Positions 1 through 6,185 of a stretch of 64,000 nucleotides of DNA are shown piece by piece (the first letter of the stretch is position 1; each line of letters starts with the position of its first letter). Where the stretch lies: assembly GCA_003385635.1 (NCBI GenBank), contig QQUY01000001.1, forward strand, positions 1,217,001 to 1,281,000, written 5' to 3'. The position numbers and the translations under genes were made by a program. The notes under the pieces are model-generated. The model saw only the letters and a program-made list of their open reading frames with translations. It was not told the DNA's origin and made no database searches. Origin of the DNA: Acidobacteriota bacterium (GTDB taxonomy: Bacteria > Acidobacteriota > Blastocatellia > Pyrinomonadales > Pyrinomonadaceae).

Positions 1-113
1 CAAATATTCTTCGCCTTTTCCAAAAGACGAAATTGCGTTTTTAACACGGTGTCATTTCGTGTGTCAAGAAAAAGTTGAGGGGATTGAGAATTGAGAGTTG
101 AAAATTGTGAGTT

Positions 114-167
114 TGATAAGTCTGTTTAGTCGATTGGGTCTGTCGAGTCGATTGGGTCTGTTCAGTC
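114..167. repeat. Degenerate 9-base-period array (6 units)
   Basis: Six consecutive 9-base units end in AGTC or GGTC: TGATAAGTC, TGTTTAGTC, GATTGGGTC, TGTCGAGTC, GATTGGGTC, TGTTCAGTC. The period is exact with no slippage. On the other strand the units begin GACT or GACC, which matches the arrays at 1041-1112 and 43161-43214. Confidence 0.75.
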
Positions 168-375
168 CGCGGAGCGGACGTCATAATGTAGCCCCATGCA
201 AGCCGAAGGCGCAGCGTGGGGTACGCTCCAATCTTTCAGCCGCGTAGCGGCGGGAATCATGTATCAATGATCAAGGATCAGGTGTCAATGCTGTAATCAA
301 GTGGGGATCTCGGGTAGGGTGAATCAGAAGTCGACTGGAGCGCGGGAGGCCCGCCCACTTTGCGCCGAACGGCGC
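165..375. repeat. Cluster of small REP-like hairpins
   Basis: Four short inverted repeats lie within about 210 bases: GTCCGC-GGA-GCGGAC at 165-179, CCCCATGC/GCGTGGGG (one T-G pair) at 192-221, GCCGC-GTA-GCGGC at 239-251, and GCGCCG-AA-CGGCGC at 362-375. None is followed by a T-run, so they do not look like terminators. They resemble intergenic REP-like palindromes; whether they recur in the genome cannot be seen here. Confidence 0.5.
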
Positions 376-466
376 GGGAAATCGTTAACCAAAGAGATCG
401 CGGAGAACACTGAGATTGCGCCTGATAATTGCAACGAATCAGCAAAGACCACAAAATACCCGCACT

Positions 467-838
467 ATGACAAGCACGGCACATCACGACGAGCGCATTG
501 CTAAGATGACCTTCGCGTCAGTCTATCCCCATTACGTCACCAAGGTCGAAAAGAAAGGCAAGACAGAGGAAGACCTTACGACGGTGATCGAGTGGCTGAC
601 CGGTTTTGACAAGAAAGAGATCGACAAGCGCATCAAAGAGAAGGCGACCTTCGAAGAATTCTTTGCCAAGGCGACACTGAATCCCAACGCCCACCTGATC
701 AAAGGGTTGATCTGCGGTTACCGTGTAGAGGAGATCGAGAACGAGTTAACCCAAAAGGCCAGATATCTGGATAAGCTTGTTGACGAACTGGCGCGGGGGA
801 AAAAAATGGAGAACATCCTTCGAAAGCCAAAGGACTAG
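467..838 (+). CDS. DUF2200 family protein
   Basis: A 123-residue cytoplasmic protein matching, from memory, the DUF2200 family found in many bacteria. The family is small and has no established function. Recognisable stretches are the start (ERIAKMTFASVYPHYVTK), the middle (LIKGLICGYRVEEIE) and the end (RYLDKLVDELARGK). The open frame extends upstream to a TTG at 416, but the family N-terminus fits the ATG at 467; the ATG at 497 (MTFAS) is a shorter option. No Shine-Dalgarno sequence is obvious. The gene stands alone between repeat-rich stretches, so context gives no hint of its job. Confidence 0.85.
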   Translation: MTSTAHHDERIAKMTFASVYPHYVTKVEKKGKTEEDLTTVIEWLTGFDKKEIDKRIKEKATFEEFFAKATLNPNAHLIKGLICGYRVEEIENELTQKARYLDKLVDELARGKKMENILRKPKD

Positions 839-851
839 CGACAAGGAATTT

Positions 852-955
852 GGACACAGATGAACACGGATTTTGAAGATACCTGAGGATTTACGACAGC
901 AATCTGAAGTTCGGCCAACGATTCATATCTTGTCCATATGTGTTAATCCGTGTCC
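852..955. repeat. Imperfect inverted repeat, GGACAC(A/G)GAT type
   Basis: The left arm contains GGACACAGATGAACACGGAT (852-871). The right arm ends AATCCGTGTCC (945-955), whose reverse complement is GGACACGGATT. Both arms are made of the same GGACACRGAT/AACACRGAT words in opposite orientation. A second copy lies at 43068-43153 and a lone right arm at 42349-42372. Such CACAGATGAACACGGAT-like sequence is known to me as intergenic repeat material in several phyla. Confidence 0.6.
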
Positions 956-1040
956 TTTTCTTGTTGGATGTCACCTCAACGCTGTCGGCTTCTCCCGGGC
1001 TAATCTCAGCTGCCCATCCAGGGCAATTCGAGCATCGACG

Positions 1041-1112
1041 AACTGAGTAAACCGACCAAACTCATCAGACCCAAAAGACTGAAAAGACTCAATACACTCA
1101 ATAGACTCAACA
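1041..1112. repeat. Degenerate 9-base-period array (8 units)
   Basis: Eight in-phase units: AACTGAGTA, AACCGACCA, AACTCATCA, GACCCAAAA, GACTGAAAA, GACTCAATA, CACTCAATA, GACTCAACA. Positions 2-4 (AC and usually T) are nearly invariant and position 9 is always A. The array sits directly 3' of the UbiA-family gene. Confidence 0.8.
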
Positions 1113-1130
1113 AATTGCAGGGGAACGCCG

Positions 1131-2081
1131 CTATCCGGTTCCGACGAAAGACCGCCAGGCGGCGCCGAGTTCAACGCGGTAGACGACAATTGCGTTATAT
1201 ATCACCCAGCCGAGCACAGTTAGTTGAAGTGGAGTGTCTTTCAGGAGCATCTTGCTTGGATTCCCGCCGTTCTCCGGATCCTCGATCAGGATCAGATACC
1301 GGAACATTCCGTAGATCACGAAGACCGTACCGTAGATCAAAGCGTCCGTGCCAAATACTTCCACGGTTCTCGGTGCGACGGTGTAGAGCGCATAGCAAAC
1401 GATCGATGCACCCGTGAGAATAGTATTAATCCTGCTCAGGTAATTGACCGAATACTCTCCAAGCACGCTTCTGTGCAGCTTGGCATCCTCATCAAGTGCC
1501 AGCAGTTCCTGCCGCCTTTTTGAGAACGTGAGGAACAGCGCGAGAAGGTATGTGCAGGCAATTAGCCAGTGCGAAGCAAAGACTCCGATTACAGCCGCGC
1601 CTCCGACCACGCGGATCACAAAGCCTGCGGAGACTGCCATCGAATCCAGAATAATCACGCGCTTCAAAATCAGGCAGTAACTGAAGGTCAATGTCCCATA
1701 AAGAAGCGTGATAAGGAAGAATCCATATCCAAGACTGAAGGATATGAAGAGCGCAGAGACCGCCAGAAATGCGGAAGCCGTGAGCGCGACAGTTGCAGAT
1801 ACCGCACCAGAAGCCAATGGTCTGTTCTTCTTTTCAGGATGGGCCCGATCTTCCTCCAGGTCGATCCAGTCATTAAAGATGTAGAGCGCACTCGCAAGCA
1901 GGCAGAACACGGCGAAGGCTTCTGATGCGCGGACAATCGACGGGACGTCAAAGAGCCTTTGACCAAACAGGAGAGGAGCAAAGACAAAGAGGTTCTTTGT
2001 CCATTGATATGGCCGCATTGCCTTGAACAGGGAACGCACCCCCCCCCCGTTCGCGCTTACTTCTTTGGCCACTGTTTCCAT
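1131..2081 (-). CDS. UbiA-family prenyltransferase (DPPR synthase-like)
   Basis: A 316-residue integral membrane prenyltransferase of the UbiA superfamily. It carries the Asp-rich NDWIDLEEDRAHPEKKNRP motif at about residues 70-90, followed by a basic RPLASG segment, and about eight to nine hydrophobic helices. The N-terminal MRPYQWTKNLFVFAPL resembles decaprenyl-phosphate phosphoribosyltransferases, which move 5-phosphoribose from PRPP to polyprenyl phosphate. That would make it a supplier of a polyprenyl-linked pentose to the GT-C-like genes upstream. It is the last gene of the minus-strand locus. The ATG at 2081 has a GAGGG eight bases upstream. A run of ten G falls in codons 12-15. Another UbiA-type substrate cannot be excluded. 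Confidence 0.8.
   Translation of the reverse strand: METVAKEVSANGGGVRSLFKAMRPYQWTKNLFVFAPLLFGQRLFDVPSIVRASEAFAVFCLLASALYIFNDWIDLEEDRAHPEKKNRPLASGAVSATVALTASAFLAVSALFISFSLGYGFFLITLLYGTLTFSYCLILKRVIILDSMAVSAGFVIRVVGGAAVIGVFASHWLIACTYLLALFLTFSKRRQELLALDEDAKLHRSVLGEYSVNYLSRINTILTGASIVCYALYTVAPRTVEVFGTDALIYGTVFVIYGMFRYLILIEDPENGGNPSKMLLKDTPLQLTVLGWVIYNAIVVYRVELGAAWRSFVGTG
2039..2048 (-). repeat. G10 homopolymer in the 5' coding region
   Basis: Ten C on the plus strand read as ten G near the start of the UbiA-family gene, encoding three glycines and the first base of the next codon (Asn-Gly-Gly-Gly-Val). One gained or lost base would shift the frame within the first 15 codons. Confidence 0.8.
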
Positions 2082-2093
2082 CGCTTAAACCCT

Positions 2094-2143
2094 CAGGAGG
2101 TAGATCCGGACCAGGCGGACTGACTTGTCCTCCTGGGGATCTA
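2094..2143 (-). promoter_or_regulatory. Interleaved inverted repeats in the UbiA-family leader
   Basis: On the minus strand the order is TAGATCC (2143-2137), C, CAGGAGG (2135-2129), a 21-base loop, GGATCTA (2107-2101), CCTCCTG (2100-2094), then 12 bases to the ATG. The first and third blocks are perfectly complementary, as are the second and fourth. The two 7-bp helices therefore cross, forming either a pseudoknot or two alternative hairpins. The last base of the fourth block is the first base of the GAGGG ribosome-binding site. A role in translational control is inference. Confidence 0.45.
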
Positions 2144-2227
2144 AATTCCGACTCTAAAAAAACGCCTGTGTGGTGAATAGAGAGACAAAAGCAGTACTTT
2201 TCCCGCAATTCACCGGCGTGATGCCTG

Positions 2228-3241
2228 TCATTGCTCGCTTGAGGCGGGTAATCTTTTCCGTCCCGAGTGCGACTCCAGGTACCGTTTGTACCATTCAACA
2301 GTCAACCGAAGCCCTTCCTCTCGCCCGTAATTCGGCTTCCAATCAAGAAGTTTCTGAGCTTTTGAACAATCGAGGTACTGATCCCTGATCTCGTTGCTTG
2401 CCTCGTTCAGTATCAAAGGTTCGAGGTCAGTTCTTCCCATAACAGTCAGGATCTCTTCCACAAGCTCCAGAACAGTCACCGGTTCGCCGTATCCAAAATT
2501 GAAGGCTTCGCCATTGGTGTCTTCGGATGGCATTCGCTCCGCGAGCTTCAGATAGCCTTCAACCGCATTCAGAACATAGAAGTAGTCCCTTACGAACTTT
2601 CCGTCGGACCGAACGATAGGACGCTCACCCTTGAGCGCGGAAAGTATGGTCCCGGGGACGAGCCTGTTGAAGCTAAGGTCGCCGCCGCCAAACAGGTTTA
2701 CGCACCGGGTGATCGCTATCGGGAGCCCGAAGGAATGAAAGAACGATTGCGCGATAAGGTCGGAACAGGACTTGGAAACGTCATATGGGAACCGGCCCTG
2801 CAGCGCCATGTCCTCCGTATAAGGGAGGTTTTCGTGCGAACCGTAGGCCTTGTCGCTCGACGCGAAAATGATCCGTTCGATCAGGTTTGGGCAGACACGG
2901 CAGGCCTCAAGCAGATTCCAGGTTCCCCTTACGTTCGATTCAAAGGTCGAAAGCGTCGAACGTGAGGCCGTCCCGACTATCGTCTGGGCTCCGAGATGGA
3001 AGACGGAATCGATCTCGAACTCGTTCAAAATCCTGAGCAGAAGTGAGTAATCTTCCAACTCGCCAAAAACTACATTCGCGCGACGGTCTAATCCCGACCC
3101 GACGAACTTGCTCGAAGGCACCCAGTCCCTTACAAGACACGTTACGTTCGCACCCCGGTCCGCAAGTTCCTCGACCATCCAGGAACCAAGAAGGCCGGCT
3201 CCGCCTGTCACAAAGACATTTCGGTCATTCCAGAATCCCAT
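2228..3241 (-). CDS. NAD-dependent epimerase/dehydratase, probable CDP-glucose 4,6-dehydratase
   Basis: A 337-residue extended short-chain dehydrogenase/reductase. The Rossmann motif GGAGLLG lies near the N-terminus, the conserved Ser-Ser of the active site in FASSDKAYGS and the catalytic Tyr-Lys in PYDVSKS. Arg-Asp-Tyr (VRDYFYV) lies in the substrate-binding half. The start MGFWNDRNVFVTG resembles RfbG (MxFW...VFITG), and the neighbouring cytidylyltransferase makes CDP-glucose, so CDP-glucose 4,6-dehydratase is the best guess. The frame also opens nine bases earlier at a TTG; I chose the ATG at 3241. Only 23 bases separate it from the cytidylyltransferase. A GDP- or dTDP-sugar substrate remains possible. 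Confidence 0.75.
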   Translation of the reverse strand: MGFWNDRNVFVTGGAGLLGSWMVEELADRGANVTCLVRDWVPSSKFVGSGLDRRANVVFGELEDYSLLLRILNEFEIDSVFHLGAQTIVGTASRSTLSTFESNVRGTWNLLEACRVCPNLIERIIFASSDKAYGSHENLPYTEDMALQGRFPYDVSKSCSDLIAQSFFHSFGLPIAITRCVNLFGGGDLSFNRLVPGTILSALKGERPIVRSDGKFVRDYFYVLNAVEGYLKLAERMPSEDTNGEAFNFGYGEPVTVLELVEEILTVMGRTDLEPLILNEASNEIRDQYLDCSKAQKLLDWKPNYGREEGLRLTVEWYKRYLESHSGRKRLPASSEQ

Positions 3242-3264
3242 AAAGATCAAAGTTCGAGCCTGTT

Positions 3265-4065
3265 TCAGGCACTTTCCGCGTTTCCGGCCTTATTCAGCCA
3301 GGTCGCCCAGGGGGCGTCTCCGTTCTCCCAAAGCGCCTCAAGCAGCTGCTTTTCACGAAGCGTGTCCATCGGCTGCCAAAATCCATCGTGCCTGTAGGCC
3401 GCAAGTTGTCCCTCGGCCGCAAGGTTCTCGAGAGGATCTCTTTCAAACACGGTCTTGTCGTCGGAAATATAGTCAAGCACCTTCGGCTCGCAAACGAAGA
3501 AACCCCCATTGATCCAGCCCTCACGGACTTGAGATTTCTCGGTGAATTCCTGAACAAGATCCCCCTCCATAGTGAGGGCACCAAATCTAGCCGGAGGACG
3601 GACGGCGGTCACGGTCGCCAGTTTGCCCCGGCTTTTGTGAAACTCAAGGAGGTTGTTCACATCGACATTTCCGAGGCCGTCCCCGTATGTAAGCATGAAA
3701 GTAGCGTCCTTCAGCCAGTCACGCAACCTCAGGACCCGGCCGCCGGTCATCGTGTTGAGGCCGGTGTCGATCATTCCGACGCTCCATTCTTCTGCATTCC
3801 GGTTCACGACCTCAAATGTTCCATTGTGAAGGTCGACGAAGTAGTCGTTCGACCGAATAGCGAAGCTATGGAAGTATTCTTTTATGTAATCTCCCTTGTA
3901 CCCGCAAGCGACCAGGAAATCGCTGAATCCGTGGCTGGCATAGATCTTCATTATGTGCCACAAAAGCGGCTTTCCGCCGATCTCAACCATCGGTTTCGGG
4001 AGTCTGGATGTTTCTTCAGCAAGACGGGTTCCGAACCCGCCTGCGAGGATCACGGTTTTAGTCAT
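3265..4065 (-). CDS. rfbF: Glucose-1-phosphate cytidylyltransferase
   Basis: A 266-residue nucleotidyltransferase that makes CDP-glucose from CTP and glucose 1-phosphate. The N-terminal signature ILAGGFGTRLAEET is followed by the LPKPMVEIGGKPLLWHIM segment typical of RfbF. The region around YGDGLGNVDVNNLLEFH and the later GWINGGFFVCEPKVLDYI fit the same family, and the length is normal. Its ATG overlaps the stop of the upstream methyltransferase by four bases (ATGA), which suggests translational coupling. It supplies the first step of the CDP-hexose branch; the SDR immediately downstream is the likely next step. Confidence 0.93.
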   Translation of the reverse strand: MTKTVILAGGFGTRLAEETSRLPKPMVEIGGKPLLWHIMKIYASHGFSDFLVACGYKGDYIKEYFHSFAIRSNDYFVDLHNGTFEVVNRNAEEWSVGMIDTGLNTMTGGRVLRLRDWLKDATFMLTYGDGLGNVDVNNLLEFHKSRGKLATVTAVRPPARFGALTMEGDLVQEFTEKSQVREGWINGGFFVCEPKVLDYISDDKTVFERDPLENLAAEGQLAAYRHDGFWQPMDTLREKQLLEALWENGDAPWATWLNKAGNAESA

Positions 4066-5345
4066 TCTACGATCGTCGCCTCCGGTATCGGGATAATGAA
4101 CCTGCCTCCCCGCTCCTTGTACTCGGCCTGTTCGCTCATTATCTCCTCACCAAAATTCCACGCAAGTATAAGAAGATAATCGGGTTGGCGTTCAAGCACA
4201 GCTGAGACCGGAAGGACCGGAAGATGGGAGCCGGGTGTATACGTGCCCACTTTCAACGGATTCTTGTCGACCGTGAAATCCAAAAGGTCGCTCCCGATCC
4301 GGAAATGGTTCAGAAGTGTGTTCCCCTTTGCTGGTGCTCCGTATGCGGCAACGCTTTTGCCTTCGGCCCTCAGTTCCTTTATCAAACCCCTGAGCTTGGC
4401 TTTATTGTCGGCGACTCTCTTGGCAAATCTCTCGTAAGTCTCAGGGTCTGTCAGACCCCTGGCATTTTCCGCTTCTGCAGCCTTCAGCACTTCATCTGAA
4501 TGGGCAGGGAACTCATCTTCCGAGCCGGCGTGGATCCGAAGCGAGCCGCCGTGTATCTCTCGCTTGTCGATTTTCAGGATAGACAGCCCGGCCGAGCGGT
4601 AAAGCCTCAACAACGCCGTTACCGAGAAGTAGCTAAGATGTTCGTGATAGACGGTATCGAACTCAACGTTCTCAATGAAGTCTCCGAGATAGGGGACTTC
4701 GATGACGACTTTTCCATTCGGTCCAAGCAGATGATTGCATCCCTCCAGGAAATCGACGGGTTCGTCAACGTGGGCCAGAACGTTATTCCCGATTACCACG
4801 GCGGCCCGCCCGTGTTCTGATCTTATGTCGGCCGCCGCCCTGGAATCGAAGAAACGGTTCACCGTCGGAATTCCCCTTTCGACGGCAATCTCGGCGATAT
4901 TTACGGCGGGTTCGATTCCGAGCACATTCACTCCGTGCTCTTTGAAGCAGCTCAGCAGAGCACCATTGTTGCTGGCGATCTCGACAACAAGGTCGTCGGT
5001 CCCGAGACCAAGGTCTTCGACTACCGAGGAGGCGTATTCTTCGTTGTGCCGGCGGATGGTGCCTGTGGTTCCGGTGACGTAAATGTAATCCTTGAACAGG
5101 ATCTCGGGATCAACCACGTCCGCGAGCTGGACAAGCGAACAGTCCCCGCAGAAATATACATCCAGCGGATAGCTTTCTTCACGAACAAATTCAGAAGTGT
5201 CTTTGAGGAATGAGTTTGCTAAAGGTGTCGGACCGAGCGTGACGAACTTTGCAAGGGAGGTGCCCGAGCACCCCCTGCACGTACTCCTGCTGCGATACTT
5301 GGGTCCTTTTACTGCTCCAAACTCCATTTGAGGGACCGAATTCAC
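4062..5345 (-). CDS. SAM-dependent sugar C-methyltransferase
   Basis: A 427-residue three-part methyltransferase of the NDP-hexose C-methyltransferase type (TylC3/TcaB9-like). The N-terminal part has a CRGC...CGDC zinc-binding pair (about residues 22-60), the middle has a Rossmann SAM domain with VVEIASNNGALL as motif I, and the C-terminal part has the AYGAPAKGNTLLNH segment typical of this family. The TVYHEHLSYFS segment carries the conserved catalytic-region Tyr and His residues. These enzymes add a methyl branch to a 4-keto-sugar nucleotide. The frame opens with GTG at 5345; the ATG at 5327 is an alternative. It overlaps rfbF by four bases and follows the upstream GT2 by three. Confidence 0.88.
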   Translation of the reverse strand: MNSVPQMEFGAVKGPKYRSRSTCRGCSGTSLAKFVTLGPTPLANSFLKDTSEFVREESYPLDVYFCGDCSLVQLADVVDPEILFKDYIYVTGTTGTIRRHNEEYASSVVEDLGLGTDDLVVEIASNNGALLSCFKEHGVNVLGIEPAVNIAEIAVERGIPTVNRFFDSRAAADIRSEHGRAAVVIGNNVLAHVDEPVDFLEGCNHLLGPNGKVVIEVPYLGDFIENVEFDTVYHEHLSYFSVTALLRLYRSAGLSILKIDKREIHGGSLRIHAGSEDEFPAHSDEVLKAAEAENARGLTDPETYERFAKRVADNKAKLRGLIKELRAEGKSVAAYGAPAKGNTLLNHFRIGSDLLDFTVDKNPLKVGTYTPGSHLPVLPVSAVLERQPDYLLILAWNFGEEIMSEQAEYKERGGRFIIPIPEATIVE

Positions 5346-5348
5346 TTT

Positions 5349-6179
5349 TCAATGAGCGGTTTTGTCTATAGTGAATTCAACCATTTTACCGGCTGGGCCC
5401 GGCGGCGTAACCGCTGCCTGTTCACGTGCTGATATGAACCTCTTCTTCCATTCCTTCGAGAACCTGAAGCGGATCAGATAGTAGAGGAATTCCCAACAGG
5501 TCTCGGCTCTTACGTGCGAAACGCCGTTTCCGCGCATTCTGGCAAACACGTTAAGCTCAAGCACCCGAAGCCCCATGTAATGGGCCTTGATCATTATCTC
5601 CGGATCTAGGAGCCATCCTTTCGATCTAAGGTCCATCGCCCGCAGGATCTTCGCCGGAAGAAGCTTCGGGCTTCCGTTGATATCTATTGACTCCAATCTC
5701 GGAAAAAGCATTCTGACGAAGAGGTTGTACGAAGTCGAGACGACCTTGCGATATAAGCCGTCCATTCGAAAACGTCTTCGGACTTTCCCTACAACGTTCC
5801 CGTCCGTGGTGATAACCGTCTCATAGAGCCTTACAACATCTTCCGCGTCGACCTGACCGTCGGCTGGAATGATGCCGATCCAGGGTGCGGTGCACCTCGG
5901 TATGCCCTGAAGCACGCCGTTGCCATATCCTTCGTTGACATCTACGCGGTGATGGACGATAGAGGGATGGTCCTTCGCGAGTTCTTTGATCAGCTCTCCG
6001 GTCTTGTCGACCGAGCCGTTGTCAACCGCGACGAGTTCGAGAACAAAACCCGCTTTCTCAAAAGCGGCTTCGAGTCTGGGCAGGGTGTAGCCCAGCATGC
6101 CCTCCTCGTTGTAGCACGGGACCACAAACGAAACGTCCGGTGTATCGGTATTCTTATTTTCCTTTGCTTCGCCAACCAT
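5349..6179 (-). CDS. Family 2 glycosyltransferase
   Basis: A 276-residue GT2 enzyme with a GT-A fold. It starts with VSFVVPCYNEEGML, has a nucleotide-binding Asp in LVAVDNGSVDKTGELI and a probable metal-binding motif in IIPADGQVDAEDVV (about residues 105-115). No clear membrane segment is present, so it probably works at the inner face of the membrane on a lipid-linked acceptor. It resembles the catalytic domain of dolichol-phosphate mannose synthase-like proteins. It lies six bases after the radical SAM gene and three before the C-methyltransferase gene, in the same operon. Donor and acceptor cannot be told from sequence. Confidence 0.88.
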   Translation of the reverse strand: MVGEAKENKNTDTPDVSFVVPCYNEEGMLGYTLPRLEAAFEKAGFVLELVAVDNGSVDKTGELIKELAKDHPSIVHHRVDVNEGYGNGVLQGIPRCTAPWIGIIPADGQVDAEDVVRLYETVITTDGNVVGKVRRRFRMDGLYRKVVSTSYNLFVRMLFPRLESIDINGSPKLLPAKILRAMDLRSKGWLLDPEIMIKAHYMGLRVLELNVFARMRGNGVSHVRAETCWEFLYYLIRFRFSKEWKKRFISAREQAAVTPPGPAGKMVEFTIDKTAH

Positions 6180-6185
6180 TGAATT

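Larger units (their letters stand above)
1..466. other. Gene-free, repeat-rich left end
   Basis: I see no convincing gene here. The stretch starts with degenerate TTGAG/ATTGAGA-type low-complexity sequence (about 70-110), continues with a 9-base-period array (114-167) and then holds several short GC-rich hairpins (165-179, 192-221, 239-251, 362-375). A short open frame covers 301-504, but its codons run through the hairpins and it resembles no family I know, so I read it as chance. The window starts inside this region, so what lies to the left is unknown. Confidence 0.6.
839..1130. other. Intergenic composite repeat region
   Basis: This gap between the DUF2200 gene and the stop of the UbiA-family gene holds an inverted repeat of the GGACACGGAT type (852-955), about 85 bases without clear features, and an eight-unit 9-base-period array (1041-1112) that ends 18 bases from the UbiA-family stop codon. 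The open frame on the minus strand through the array encodes a three-residue periodic peptide and is a by-product of the repeat. Confidence 0.65.

Noticed and set aside
1041..1112. CRISPR-like array
   Set aside because: Units are only 9 bases, contiguous and degenerate, without spacers or cas genes.
971..1189. Small minus-strand frame with periodic peptide over the 9-base array
   Set aside because: The three-residue periodicity follows directly from the 9-base repeat, and the frame overlaps the UbiA-family gene end.
3388..4179. 263-codon plus-strand frame over rfbF
   Set aside because: It is antisense to a clear rfbF gene and shows no recognisable protein family.
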